From Candidatus Fredericiella danica (GTDB taxonomy: Bacteria > Chloroflexota > Anaerolineae > Caldilineales > Caldilineaceae): a stretch of 64,000 nt of DNA. Below the pieces are notes generated by a model. That model was not told where the DNA came from. It made no database searches and saw only the letters and a program-made list of their open reading frames with translations. The DNA is taken from the NCBI GenBank assembly GCA_016713335.1, contig JADJPH010000007.1, positions 62,001 to 126,000 on the forward strand, written 5' to 3'. Each line of letters opens with the position of its first letter. Position 1 is the first letter of the stretch. Position numbers and translations under genes: made by a program. Below, in pieces: positions 1 through 8,656 of this stretch.

Positions 1-394
1 TTCCAGATCGGTGAAGATGATGCCAGATTGGCCCAGGTCGACGTTCGCCTGGCTGAACCGCAGACTGCCATCTTCAAAGACCATGCTGGCGGAACTGTCC
101 ATCTCGGCCAGTTCATCCTGAATCAGGCCGGCAAGTTCGGCCTTGCTTTTGCGACCGGACGATACTGCAAACGGCTTGAATTTGGTGAGATTGAAGCCGG
201 TCAGCCGCGTGCGCCGCCAATCTTCGTCCGTGGATGTGGGCCAGGGCATGGATTCAAACTGTTGCCAGGCCGCCAGCCGGAAGGCAAGCATCCATTCCGG
301 CTCCTGGCGCGGCGGAAAGCGCGCGTACGGTCTCTTCGGTAAAGCCCTTGACGGCCTGCATGATGGCTTCCGGTTCTTTTACAGTGACGCTCAT
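1..394 (-). CDS. sufD: SufD, Fe-S cluster assembly scaffold subunit, partial (runs off the window)
   Basis: SufD partners SufB and SufC in the cytoplasmic SufBCD scaffold that builds Fe-S clusters. Only the N-terminal third is inside the window; the rest lies beyond position 1. The start at 394 gives MSVTVKEPEAIMQAVKGFTE, typical of the family. After about 29 codons the frame breaks near 307-318 and continues one frame over as QEPEWMLAFRLAAWQQFE, then DEDWRRTRLTGFNLTKF, which matches SufD well. One inserted base or two missing bases in a GC-rich stretch explain it. The gene follows sufB by 18 bp in the same operon. Identity rests on the conserved EPEWML and EDWRRT segments and on the operon; the break is probably a sequence error. 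Confidence 0.85.
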
Positions 395-412
395 GTCGTT
401 TTCCTTCTTCCT

Positions 413-1828
413 TTAGCCGATCGTGCCTTCCATCTGCAGTTGGATCAACCGGTTCATTTCCACCGCATACTCCATGGGCAGTTCTTTGACGAGTGGTTCG
501 ATGAAGCCGCCGACGATCATGGCCGCCGCTTCATCGACGCCGATGCCCCGGCTTTGCAGGTAAAAGAGTTGTTCTTCGCCGATCTTGCTCACCGATGCTT
601 CGTGACCGACGCTTACATTGTCTTCTTCGATCTCGATGTAGGGATACGTGTCTGACCGGCTGCGCTCATCCAGGAGCAACGCATCGCAGACGACATTGCT
701 CTTCGAATGATGTGCGCCCTTGCCAACGCGCAGGAGACCGCGATAGGAGGCGCGCCCGCCATCCTTTGAGATCGACTTGGAGACAATCTTGGAACTTGTG
801 TATGGCGCGCCATGGACAACTTTGCCACCCGCGTCCTGGTGTTGGCCGTGACCGGCGAATGCAATCGACAAAATCTCGCCATGCGCCTTGGGTCCGAGCA
901 TGTAGACGGCCGGGTCCTTCATTGTCACCTTCGAGCCAAGGTTGCCGTCGATCCACTCCATCGTCGCACCCTCATAGGCCACCGCACGCTTGGTCACCAG
1001 GTTGTAGACGTCGGTGCTCCAGTTCTGGATTGTGGTATAGCGACACCGCGCACCCTTCTTGATAATGATCTCAACTACGGCGCTATGCAGGCTATTGCTC
1101 GAATAGATGGGCGCCGTGCAACCTTCGACGTAGTGGACGCTGGCGCCTTCTTCGACGATGATCAGCGTGCGTTCGAACTGGCCCATGTTCTGCGCGTTGA
1201 TACGGAAATAGGCCTGCAGCGGAATATCCACGTGGACGCCCTTGGGGACGTAAACGAAGCTGCCACCACTCCATACCGCGCTGTTGAGCGCGGCGAATTT
1301 GTTGTCGGACGCCGGGATAATCGTTGCAAAGTATTCGCGGACAATTTCCGGGTGCTCGCGCAGCCCACTGTCCATGTCGAGGAAGATGACACCAATTCTT
1401 TCCCACTCCTCGCGCAGGCTGTGGTAGATCACCTCGGAGTCATATTGGGCGCCTACGCCTGCCAGGAACTTCCGTTCCGCCTCGGGAATGCCCAACCGGT
1501 CAAAGGTCCGCTTAATGTCTTCCGGCACATCATCCCAACTGGTCCCTTTGCCATCACTGGGCTTGAGGTAGTAGAAGATTTCATCAAAGTCGATCCCGCT
1601 CAGGTCTGCCCCCCAGGTAGGCATAGGCTTGGAGAGGAAGATGTCGAGCGCCTGGTGGCGGAATTCGCGCATCCAGTCAGGCTCATTCTTCTGATCGGAA
1701 ATCTGGTCAATCACGGCATGGTTGATGCCGCGTTCAGTCTTGAAAATCGGCTTTTCGTTGTCGTGAAAGCCGTATTCATATTCGTCTTTTACGCCCTTCA
1801 GGGCTTCTCGGTCGGCATGCGTTGCCAT
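413..1828 (-). CDS. sufB: SufB, Fe-S cluster scaffold protein
   Basis: Core scaffold of the SufBC2D complex on which Fe-S clusters are assembled with sulfur from a SufS/SufE-type donor. The protein has 471 residues, the usual SufB length, and begins MATHADREALKGVKDEYEYG. The family core is intact: the beta-helix region carrying FERTLIIVEEGASVHYVEGC, whose Cys is a known SufB residue, and the C-terminal RGIGVDEAAAMIVGGFIEPL block. An AAGGAGA-type ribosome site lies just upstream of the start. It sits 55 bp after sufC and 18 bp before sufD in one transcription unit. No sufS or sufU is seen in the window; they may lie further downstream. Unambiguous. Confidence 0.98.
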   Translation of the reverse strand: MATHADREALKGVKDEYEYGFHDNEKPIFKTERGINHAVIDQISDQKNEPDWMREFRHQALDIFLSKPMPTWGADLSGIDFDEIFYYLKPSDGKGTSWDDVPEDIKRTFDRLGIPEAERKFLAGVGAQYDSEVIYHSLREEWERIGVIFLDMDSGLREHPEIVREYFATIIPASDNKFAALNSAVWSGGSFVYVPKGVHVDIPLQAYFRINAQNMGQFERTLIIVEEGASVHYVEGCTAPIYSSNSLHSAVVEIIIKKGARCRYTTIQNWSTDVYNLVTKRAVAYEGATMEWIDGNLGSKVTMKDPAVYMLGPKAHGEILSIAFAGHGQHQDAGGKVVHGAPYTSSKIVSKSISKDGGRASYRGLLRVGKGAHHSKSNVVCDALLLDERSRSDTYPYIEIEEDNVSVGHEASVSKIGEEQLFYLQSRGIGVDEAAAMIVGGFIEPLVKELPMEYAVEMNRLIQLQMEGTIG

Positions 1829-1883
1829 CTGGTTCTCCTTGTGGTGCCAAATTCGAACGGAAACGAGAATTCAAGTGCGTTGG

Positions 1884-2699
1884 TCAGGCGACCGGTTCGG
1901 CCGCACCGGCAAATTCCTTCTCGACCCATCCGTAGCCGCGCTCTTCAAGCATCAGTGCAATCTCGGGGCCGCCCGTCATGACGATACGCCCATCGTAGAA
2001 AATGCTGACCTTGTCAGGCTTGACGTAGTTCAACAGTCGCTGGTAGTGCGTAATCAACAGGAAACCGCGTTCCGGCGTGGCCAATTTATTGATACCTTCG
2101 GAAACCACGCGCAGCGCATCGATGTCGAGACCCGAATCGGACTCGTCCATGATGGCGAACTTCGGGGCCAACATCGCCATTTGCAGCACCTCGGTGCGCT
2201 TCTTCTCGCCACCGGAGAAACCGTCGTTCAGATAGCGGCGGGCGAAGCTGGGATCAACGTTGAACTCCTTCATCTTGTCGTTGATCTCTTTGCGAAATTC
2301 GCGCATTGGCATCAGGTTGCTGCCAATGACAGCGCCGCGATTTTCGCCTTCAGTTGGCTGAGCGGTGTACCCGCGCACGTTGCTCACTGCGGTGCGGAGG
2401 AAGTTGGCGACGCTGACACCCGGCACAGCCACGGGATATTGGAAGGCAAGGAAGATGCCGGCCTTGCAGCGTTCGTCCGGCTCCATCTCCAGAATGCTCT
2501 CGCCGTCCAACAGAATGTCGCCGCCATAGATCTGATAATGAGGATGCCCTGCGACCACGTAGGCGAGGGTGGACTTGCCCGAACCATTTGGGCCCATCAG
2601 AGCATGGATCTCGCCGCTATCCAGGGTCAGATTAACGCCCTTGAGGATTTCCTTGTCCTCAACGCCGGCGCGTAAGTTACGAATTTCAAGAACGCTCAT
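1884..2699 (-). CDS. sufC: SufC, ATPase of the SufBCD complex
   Basis: ABC-type soluble ATPase that drives conformational change in SufBD during Fe-S assembly. The 271-residue protein carries Walker A GPNGSGKST at about residues 37-45, a Q-loop in LAFQYPVAVPG, the SufC signature FSGGEKKRTE, and Walker B FAIMDESDSGLD with the SufC-typical DESDSGLD. The C-terminus is slightly longer than usual (about 250 residues in many species) and ends EKEFAGAAEPVA. It is the first structural gene of the operon, downstream of sufR by about 145 bp, and precedes sufB. No frame problem is seen. Confidence 0.98.
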   Translation of the reverse strand: MSVLEIRNLRAGVEDKEILKGVNLTLDSGEIHALMGPNGSGKSTLAYVVAGHPHYQIYGGDILLDGESILEMEPDERCKAGIFLAFQYPVAVPGVSVANFLRTAVSNVRGYTAQPTEGENRGAVIGSNLMPMREFRKEINDKMKEFNVDPSFARRYLNDGFSGGEKKRTEVLQMAMLAPKFAIMDESDSGLDIDALRVVSEGINKLATPERGFLLITHYQRLLNYVKPDKVSIFYDGRIVMTGGPEIALMLEERGYGWVEKEFAGAAEPVA

Positions 2700-2845
2700 C
2701 TTTCTATGCTCCTCTATCAGTAAGTACGATATTGCTCAACCTATTGCTAATAAACCATCCATTTGAGGCACTGCTTAGAAAGAGTACTGGAGAGGTTGCC
2801 AAGAAACAGCGTTCGCCCCTCCAATTCCGTGCAGTGCCTCAGCTT

Positions 2846-3499
2846 TCAATCACTTGTGGCGCCACTCTGTCTGGCTACGACAAAGGTGCAGCCCGCATGA
2901 CCGTCCAACATGCACGCGCTCAGATTAACATCTGAGCCAAGCACTTTACGCATCATGTTGGTGTCCATTTCGCAGATTTCACGGTGTTCGCTCGCCAATT
3001 CATGAAATGGGCAGTTGTAGGTCCGCAGCATGATCGAATTGTCATGCAGCAACGCGTCGGTGAGTACGCCGTTGCCGTTGAGCGTACCGGCCAGTTCTTT
3101 CACCCGTTCCTGGAGCGCCGAGGCGCGTACGGTGGAAGAGTACTTGTGCGCCAGCCGGCTGCCAACGCGGTCGAGCAGCAGATTGGCTTTTTCTTCCCCT
3201 TCCATCACAAAGACCTCTTGGAGGAGCGTCAACGCCAGATCGTCGCATTGGCAGGCAAACAGCTCCTGCACCTTTGCAGTGGTAAAATAGGCATGATGGG
3301 GCCGGCCCACGCCGGAATGTACGGTGTGCCGTTCGATGAAGCCTTCCACCTGCAACGTCGTCAGGTGTTGTCGCACGGCCGTGGTGGTGATGCCGAGCAG
3401 GTCTTCCAGTTCTTTGATGGTGGCGGATCCCTGGCGCTGGAGGTATTCGATGATCTGCCACAGCGGTGATTCGCGTTTGTTCATCTGGCTAAAGGTCAT
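2846..3499 (-). CDS. sufR: SufR-type Fe-S sensing transcriptional repressor
   Basis: DeoR/ArsR-like winged-helix regulator of the suf operon. Residues 10-75 form the helix-turn-helix (ATIKELEDLLGITTTAVRQH) and wing. The C-terminal half keeps the SufR cysteines: CPFHELA, ICEMDTN and ACMLDGHAGCTF, which in characterised SufR proteins bind a [4Fe-4S] cluster. Holo-SufR represses suf; loss of the cluster derepresses it. The gene is first in the sufR-C-B-D unit, so autoregulation is expected, and a palindrome lies in the promoter spacer at 3586-3604. An internal ATG six codons in (MNKRESPL) is an equally good start. Length of 217 residues is normal. Confidence 0.92.
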   Translation of the reverse strand: MTFSQMNKRESPLWQIIEYLQRQGSATIKELEDLLGITTTAVRQHLTTLQVEGFIERHTVHSGVGRPHHAYFTTAKVQELFACQCDDLALTLLQEVFVMEGEEKANLLLDRVGSRLAHKYSSTVRASALQERVKELAGTLNGNGVLTDALLHDNSIMLRTYNCPFHELASEHREICEMDTNMMRKVLGSDVNLSACMLDGHAGCTFVVARQSGATSD

Positions 3500-3576
3500 G
3501 AAGTCTTAGTCCCAAATCCGTCAGGTCACAATGTTCGCACAGTAAATTGCTGGACGAGCATCCTACAGTGCCCTAG

Positions 3577-3605
3577 ACATTACCATGACAAAACACTTTT
3601 GTCAA
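3577..3605 (-). promoter_or_regulatory. suf operon promoter with embedded palindrome, probable SufR operator
   Basis: On the minus strand TTGACA (3605-3600) is followed by a 17-nt spacer and TAATGT (3582-3577), with TGG before the -10 giving an extended -10 look. The spacer contains the perfect palindrome TGACAAAA-CAC-TTTTGTCA at 3586-3604, overlapping the -35 by five bases. This is classic repressor geometry. It lies about 80 bp upstream of sufR. Assignment to SufR is inference from position; the motif differs from the CAAC-N6-GTTG type described for cyanobacterial SufR. Confidence 0.75.
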
Positions 3606-3732
3606 ATGAAAATGTTTTAATTGCATGTTGTGTCTTAGGCGAATGATTGGTGCGCCCGTATGGGGGTGTTTACCCTCCTAAGCCCCTCCTTTTTGCATCA
3701 TTTTTTGCTACTAGACGAGATTCTTGCAATCG

Positions 3733-3760
3733 CATACAATATACTGGTGCAAATTGTATG
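3733..3760. repeat. Inverted repeat CATACAAT-N12-ATTGTATG in a 409-bp intergenic region
   Basis: Between sufR (start 3499) and the small membrane protein at 3909 there is no convincing gene; a 79-codon frame at 3660-3899 lacks any recognisable protein character. Besides the suf promoter, this AT-rich stretch holds an 8-bp perfect inverted repeat with a 12-nt spacer, whose right arm is followed by a second TTGTATAC copy. It could be an operator for the downstream gene at 3909 or part of its promoter. Function unknown. Confidence 0.45.
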
Positions 3761-3908
3761 TTGTATACTAAACAGCGCTGAAACCCCCGCCCTTGCAGCG
3801 GCAGCAAGTGAAAGGAGTGCCCGGCAAAGCCAAACCCTACAATTCTCGAATCAACGTCGTGAATACATCTACAGTCTATATTTTTGCATTGAAAGGTGAG
3901 GGGAAATT

Positions 3909-4277
3909 ATGTGGCCACTTGTGAGTGCGTTGATTTCTTTGGTGATCGCTGCCTTTGTGATCTGGGTCGTCGGTAGGTTCAACCTTGGCCTGAGCGTCAC
4001 CGGCTTCGGCGCTGCGTTCATCGCTGCGATCGCCATCGGCATCGTCAGCTGGCTCGTTCTGTGGTTCCTGGGTCTCTTTGGCATCACTGTTGGCGGCTCG
4101 GGGCTTTGGGCCTTCCTGGTATGGTTGGTCGTATCGGCCGTGGTCTTATTGTTGGCAGGAAAGTTCGTGCCAGGCATGACCGTGAAGGGTTTCGGCGGCG
4201 CCATGATTGCCGCGATCGCCATCTCCGTCGTCTCCGGTGTCGTCTACTGGGTGCTGGGTCTCTTCGGCATGGCGTAG
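3909..4277 (+). CDS. Small four-helix membrane protein, phage-holin IV-like family
   Basis: The 122-residue protein is almost entirely hydrophobic and has four predicted membrane helices arranged as two similar halves. Each half has a helix, a short loop with FNLGLSVTGFGAAFIAAI or FVPGMTVKGFGGAMIAAI, and a second helix ending W(F/V)LGLFG. This duplicated pattern is typical of the mycobacterial-type four-TMS 'phage holin family' proteins common in bacterial chromosomes, whose cellular role is not established; there is no phage context here. The ribosome site GGTGAGGGG precedes the ATG. It stands alone, about 105 bp before the next gene. Confidence 0.8.
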   Translation: MWPLVSALISLVIAAFVIWVVGRFNLGLSVTGFGAAFIAAIAIGIVSWLVLWFLGLFGITVGGSGLWAFLVWLVVSAVVLLLAGKFVPGMTVKGFGGAMIAAIAISVVSGVVYWVLGLFGMA

Positions 4278-4382
4278 TTGTTCGCTTCTTCATTCTCGAA
4301 GCAAACCTCCTCCCGTCACTTCGCAGCCAGGACAACTGACTCGCAATGTGGCGGGAGGATTTTTTTGGGGTAGAATATTCCC

Positions 4383-5387
4383 ATGCGATGGTTAAAATTG
4401 CTTGGCAAAGTGCTGCTGGCACTGGTTGGATTTTTCTTGGCCCTTGGCGTCGGCCTGTACCTCTGGTCGCTGCTCTATCCCGAGGTGCAGCCCGTAGCAC
4501 TTGTGTCGAACCCGGATCCCTCGGCTGACTATGCGGAAGCCAGGGCGCGCTTTGATGCACTATTGGCATCAGAGGAGGCGCGCGGCGATCTGGACCCCAA
4601 GTGCCTGCCGGTCTTGTTAACCCACGGCGAGCAAACTGACCGGGCGATTGTGCTCTTTCATGGGCTGACCGCCTGCCCCTATCAATACCGTGAACTTGGA
4701 CAAGACCTATTTGATGCGGGGTATAACGTCTTCATTCCGCGCTTGCCGCGCCATGGCCTTGCGGACCGGACGGCCAATGTATTGGCGGATCTGACTGCTG
4801 AGGAACTGGCCGGGGCGATGGATCCCGCGGTGGATATTGCAGCCGGGCTTGGCAAGGACGTGACCCTGGCCGGGCTTTCGCTTGGCGGCAACGTAGCGGC
4901 GCTGGCCGGCCAATTGCGTGGCGATCTCGATCTTGCCGCGCCGATGTCGCCCGCGCTCGGGTTACGTTTTGTGCCCGATCTCCTGACGCCGGCGCTGACA
5001 CGCATCATCCTGGGGTTGCCGGACTTCTACATGTGGTGGGATCCGATCAATCAGGCGAACTTCCAGGCGGAGAGCGGCTATCCTGGCTATTCGACGCATG
5101 CGCTCGGGGAGATTTTCCGGCTGGGGCTGGCTGAGCGGGCGTTTGCCGAAACAAATGCGCCTGCGGCAGAGAATCTGCTGATGATCACGAACATGGGTGA
5201 TCCGGCAGTGAACGTTGGTGCGGCCAATACACTTGCAGGCGAATGGAAAGAGAAAAGTGCAGCGGTCACCGAATATGAGTTTGCGCTGCTGCCCTGGCTG
5301 CCGCACGATTTCATCTCGCCCGACTCACCGGGGGTGAAGACGGAGGTGTCTTACCCGGTGCTCGAAGACCTGCTTGCGCCGGAGTAG
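4383..5387 (+). CDS. Membrane-anchored alpha/beta hydrolase (lysophospholipase/carboxylesterase type)
   Basis: The 334-residue protein begins with a signal-anchor (about residues 5-28) and continues as a serine hydrolase of the alpha/beta fold. Visible elements are the oxyanion strand VLFHGLTACPYQY, the nucleophile elbow AGLSLGGNVA (GxSxG, Ser about 163), and a late HD pair in LPWLPHDFISPD supplying the catalytic His. The fold places the active site outside the cytoplasmic membrane. The substrate cannot be told; monoglyceride-lipase-like serine aminopeptidase S33 relatives are closest in feel. The stop codon is followed at once by a dispersed intergenic repeat. Confidence 0.82.
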   Translation: MRWLKLLGKVLLALVGFFLALGVGLYLWSLLYPEVQPVALVSNPDPSADYAEARARFDALLASEEARGDLDPKCLPVLLTHGEQTDRAIVLFHGLTACPYQYRELGQDLFDAGYNVFIPRLPRHGLADRTANVLADLTAEELAGAMDPAVDIAAGLGKDVTLAGLSLGGNVAALAGQLRGDLDLAAPMSPALGLRFVPDLLTPALTRIILGLPDFYMWWDPINQANFQAESGYPGYSTHALGEIFRLGLAERAFAETNAPAAENLLMITNMGDPAVNVGAANTLAGEWKEKSAAVTEYEFALLPWLPHDFISPDSPGVKTEVSYPVLEDLLAPE

Positions 5388-5470
5388 GGAGACAGGGAGA
5401 CAGGGAGATGTTTTATTCTCCGCGTACTCCGCGCAAACTCCGCGTCTCCGCGTTGATCTTTTTCCTCTCG
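5386..5470. repeat. Composite dispersed repeat, copy A (8-nt array plus GCGTTGATC core)
   Basis: Directly after the hydrolase stop there are three GGGAGACA/GGGAGATG units, then ATGTTTTATTCTCCGCGT, then ACTCCGCGTCTCCGCG and the core GCGTTGATCTTTTTCCTC. The same order of parts recurs at 35086-35165, and the core alone at 17379-17426 and 62685-62737. It fills the space between two convergent genes and codes for nothing recognisable. Confidence 0.8.
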
Positions 5471-5475
5471 CCTCT

Positions 5476-6684
5476 TTAATCTGCTGCGGATGCCGTCTGC
5501 ACCGGCGGCGCGATCTGCACCGGCTCCCCAGGCGCCTTGCCACCCGGCAGCAAGAATCCTACCGCCCCTGCCACCAACGGGAAGAACGCCACCACACTCA
5601 GCACCGGCTCCAAGCCGCGGTTGGTGGCGGCGATTGCTTCCAACCACGCCATGAACGAACCGCTGGCGAAGATAAAACCAAGGACCATACCCCCGGCAAA
5701 GCCGCGGCGGTGGGGCGCCAGTTCCTGCACCATCACCAGCAGCAGGCTGTGCGGCATGCTCAGGAACACACCGGCCAGGATCGCCGTCACATAGAACGCA
5801 AAACCTGCAGTGTGGAGCATGGCATAGGCAAAGGGTACACTCGCAAACGAGGCGACAATCATGATGGTGCGCCGGTCGAAGCGGTCGCCCAGTACGCCGC
5901 CGGCCAATGTGCCAAGGGCACCGGCAAAGCTGAACACGCCCAGCATCACCCCGAACTGAGCAGCCGTGTACCCCTGCATCTCAAAGTAGGTGGGGAGCAG
6001 GGTAGCAAACCCCTGGGAAGTTCCCGAGCGGAACAAAATGAAGAGCACAAAGGCGGTCACCACCAGCGTCGCGCCGCCAAAGATGCGATTGGACTGCTGC
6101 TGTTCGGCGCTGGCCTTGACTGGTGCCTTTGCCGCCGCCGGCAGGGCGTCGTTCATGTAGAGAAACATCAGGGCGGCGGCCGGGATTGCCAGCAGCGCCA
6201 TCAGTGGCATCCCGGCCAACCCCATCGTGCCAACGACAACGCCGGCAAGGATCGGACCCAGCGCCAGCCCGGTCTGCCCACCCACAAAAAAGTACGAGGT
6301 GGCCGTGGCGGCCTTTTTGCCACCTGACGCCGAGGCGTTGACCATCCCCGCCGCATGAAAGGCGCCGCTGCCCAATCCACCGATCATCAGCAGGCTGATA
6401 AAAAGCGGGTAGGTGGGCATAAACGAAGCCAGCGCAAAAAAGAGCGCGGTCCACAACACCCCCACTGCGCCGATCCAGCGCCCGTGCAACTTGTCCGTCA
6501 GCCCGCCGAAGAGCGGTTGGCTCATGGCGGCGAACATCTGATACATCATCGCGCCAAAGCCGATCTGGGCGATCGTGAGCTGAAAGGTGCCGGCGGCCAG
6601 GGTGAGGATGATGGGCACCGACGAGTTCAGAATGTCGATCGAGAGGTGCCCAAAGGTGGCGGCAATGAGACGTAATTTCTGCAT
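5476..6684 (-). CDS. MFS exporter of the fosmidomycin-resistance (Fsr-like) subgroup
   Basis: Twelve-helix major facilitator of 402 residues. The first helix LRLIAATFGHLSIDILNSSVP resembles the GHxxVD signature of Fsr-type drug exporters, and the loop between helices 2 and 3 (GGLTDKLHGRWI) is the MFS A-motif. The central cytoplasmic loop (about residues 190-215, DALPAAAKAPVKASAEQQQ) separates the two six-helix halves. It starts 20 bp after ilvE ends, on the same strand, so the two are probably cotranscribed, although a functional link is unclear. Substrate unknown. No frame problem. Confidence 0.85.
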   Translation of the reverse strand: MQKLRLIAATFGHLSIDILNSSVPIILTLAAGTFQLTIAQIGFGAMMYQMFAAMSQPLFGGLTDKLHGRWIGAVGVLWTALFFALASFMPTYPLFISLLMIGGLGSGAFHAAGMVNASASGGKKAATATSYFFVGGQTGLALGPILAGVVVGTMGLAGMPLMALLAIPAAALMFLYMNDALPAAAKAPVKASAEQQQSNRIFGGATLVVTAFVLFILFRSGTSQGFATLLPTYFEMQGYTAAQFGVMLGVFSFAGALGTLAGGVLGDRFDRRTIMIVASFASVPFAYAMLHTAGFAFYVTAILAGVFLSMPHSLLLVMVQELAPHRRGFAGGMVLGFIFASGSFMAWLEAIAATNRGLEPVLSVVAFFPLVAGAVGFLLPGGKAPGEPVQIAPPVQTASAAD

Positions 6685-6704
6685 GTTTAACCGTTACAAT
6701 CGAA

Positions 6705-7631
6705 TCAGTCGATCGGTGTCAACCAGCCATGTGTGTCCGGCAATTCGCCTTCGACGATGCCAAAGAAGCGAGCCTGGATCTTTTCCGTGATCGGGCCGCG
6801 CTTCCCCTCGCCCACCGCCAGCCGATCCACCGAACGCACCGGCGTGATCTCCGCGGCCGTGCCCGTGAAGAAGATCTCGTCGGCCAGGTAGAGCATTTCG
6901 CGCGGGATCACCGACTCCTTGACCGAATAGCCAAAGTCTTCGGCAATGGCGATGGCGCATTGGCGGGTGATGCCGCCGAGGATGCTGTTGCCCAGCGGCG
7001 GAGTGTAGATCTGGCCTTTCAGGATCAGGAAGATATTTTCGCCGCTGCCTTCGCTGACATAGCCGTTGACGTCGAGGGCGATGCCTTCGGTGAAGCCGTT
7101 GTCTTTGGCTTCCATCACGACATTCTGGCTATTAACGTATTGGCCGCCGATCTTGGCGAGGGCGTTCAGCGTGTCGGGCGCCATGCGGCGCCAGGAACTG
7201 ACCTGGACGTCGACACCGTTCTCCAGCCCTTCCTTGCCCAGGTATGCACCCCACGGCACCGAGGCCACGATCGTCTCGACCGGGCAGCCGCGGCCGTCGA
7301 CGCCCAGCGTGTTATAGCCGCGGAAGACGAGCGGCCGGACATAGGCGCTGCGTTGCTGGTTGGCCTTCACGACGTCGAAGGTGGCCTGCATGAACTCGAC
7401 GACCGTGTAGGGGACCGGGATGCGGGCCACCTTGCAGGAATAGTGGAGTCGCTCGTAATGCTCGACGCCGCGGAAGATGGCGGGACCTTGCGCCGTCTCG
7501 TAGACGCGGATGCCTTCAAAGGCGCTGCTGCCATAGTGCAGCGCGTGGGTGAACACATGGACCTGCGCCTGGTCCCAGGGGATGAGCTTGCCGTTCATCC
7601 AGATAAAGTCAGCCCGCATGGCCATATGCAA
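6705..7631 (-). CDS. ilvE: Branched-chain amino acid aminotransferase (class IV PLP enzyme)
   Basis: Transfers amino groups between glutamate and the branched-chain 2-oxo acids, the last step of Leu/Ile/Val synthesis. The 308-residue chain has the family landmarks: HALHYGSSAFEGIRVYE near the N-terminus, YVRPLVFRGYNTLGV, the PLP lysine in NALAKIGGQYVNSQNV, EGIALDVNGYVSEGSGENIF, and FFTGTAAEITPVRSVD. Several close in-frame ATGs exist (MHMAMRADF); the third, at 7619, also fits well. D-amino acid transaminases and ADC lyases share the fold, but the GTAAEITPV block and length favour IlvE. Confidence 0.93.
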   Translation of the reverse strand: MHMAMRADFIWMNGKLIPWDQAQVHVFTHALHYGSSAFEGIRVYETAQGPAIFRGVEHYERLHYSCKVARIPVPYTVVEFMQATFDVVKANQQRSAYVRPLVFRGYNTLGVDGRGCPVETIVASVPWGAYLGKEGLENGVDVQVSSWRRMAPDTLNALAKIGGQYVNSQNVVMEAKDNGFTEGIALDVNGYVSEGSGENIFLILKGQIYTPPLGNSILGGITRQCAIAIAEDFGYSVKESVIPREMLYLADEIFFTGTAAEITPVRSVDRLAVGEGKRGPITEKIQARFFGIVEGELPDTHGWLTPID

Positions 7632-7783
7632 CGCTCCTTCAAGAGTGCCAGTCTGAAACTGGAAAGTGCGAGAGGTTAGGTTCAGGGAATTAGGGCATTA
7701 TAACGGGGAGGGCGGGGTCTGTCATGTTTGATGTGATGACTCGCAATAATACGGTCGCGCGAGGCGCTATCCAATCCAGTTGC

Positions 7784-8578
7784 TCAGTCGGTGCCTAATC
7801 CATAATTGGCGAAGGCATTGCTCGATAATTCAAGTTCAAAGCGCGTACGATCGCCTCTTCGCTTTGCCAGAAAGTACTCAACTGGTTTTCCATCGGGCGT
7901 GAAGGAGATGCTTTCAATCTGCAAGAGTGGTGCGCCGTTGCCAACGTGCAGTAACATCGCTTCTCTTTCTGTTGCGGCAACAGCCTCAATACCACGCTTC
8001 ACTCGGTCGATCTGCAAACCATAGTTTGATCGAAGCACCTGATACAGCGACTGATGGGTGAAATCATTTTGTTCTATTCCGGGAACCAGGTGTTGTGGCA
8101 AAAAGGATGACACGATCAGAATTGGTTCTTGAGAAATGAATCGAAGCCGGTGGAGATGCACGACCAGACTTGCCGGGGAAAGTTCCAATTCTTTGGAAAT
8201 TTTCTCCGTGGGGGAGATCATTTCAAGGGTGAGCACCTGGGTTTCAATCCGATAGCCCTGGCTGGCAAGGGAATCGGTAAAACCGATTGGAAAGCTCGTC
8301 CACCTTTCCGGGTATTTCTTCTCGCTAACAAAGGTGCCAATGCCCTTGTTGGTCCGGACTAAACCTTCCGCCGCTAATGAGTCAAGCGCTTTCCTGACAG
8401 TGATGCGACTAATTGCAAACGTCTCACAGAACTCGCGTTCGCTTGGCAGCTTGTCGCCCTGTCGCCACTGTTCCTGAGAAATCAATCTCCGGATAATCTC
8501 GGTCAGTTGGTAGTGGTAGGGGATGGGACTATTCTTGTCAATGTCCGCAGGAGAGAATTTGCCAAGCGCTGATGTCAT
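7784..8578 (-). CDS. GntR-family regulator of the HutC/UTRA subgroup
   Basis: Residues 15-85 (numbering from the ATG at 8578) form the GntR winged helix with LPSEREFCETFAISRITVRK and GLVRTNKGIGTFV; the rest is a UTRA effector-binding domain ending FELELSSNAFANYGLGTD. A longer frame begins at 8635 (MCYDGGASSLFTAFLMGFP), but those residues are unlike the family, so the start at 8578 or 8590 is preferred. It is transcribed away from the sugar operon at 8761-17377 and very probably regulates it through the palindromes at 8657-8710. The effector is likely a phosphorylated intermediate of that pathway, by analogy with other UTRA regulators. Confidence 0.9.
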   Translation of the reverse strand: MTSALGKFSPADIDKNSPIPYHYQLTEIIRRLISQEQWRQGDKLPSEREFCETFAISRITVRKALDSLAAEGLVRTNKGIGTFVSEKKYPERWTSFPIGFTDSLASQGYRIETQVLTLEMISPTEKISKELELSPASLVVHLHRLRFISQEPILIVSSFLPQHLVPGIEQNDFTHQSLYQVLRSNYGLQIDRVKRGIEAVAATEREAMLLHVGNGAPLLQIESISFTPDGKPVEYFLAKRRGDRTRFELELSSNAFANYGLGTD

Positions 8579-8656
8579 AGGAAATCCCATTAAGAAGGCC
8601 GTAAACAAAGAACTTGCGCCGCCATCATAGCACAATCGTCAGTGGTTTCGCCATTG

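Noticed and set aside
812..2675. Long plus-strand open frames of 389 and 278 codons
   Set aside because: They are antisense to sufB and sufC, have no family character, and their existence follows from the codon bias of the real genes.
3660..3899. 79-codon plus-strand frame upstream of the holin-like gene
   Set aside because: No ribosome site, no protein-like pattern, and it spans an operator-like repeat.
5374..7679. Plus-strand frames of 317 and 316 codons
   Set aside because: Antisense to the MFS exporter and ilvE; composition rich in Arg, His and Gln without conserved motifs.
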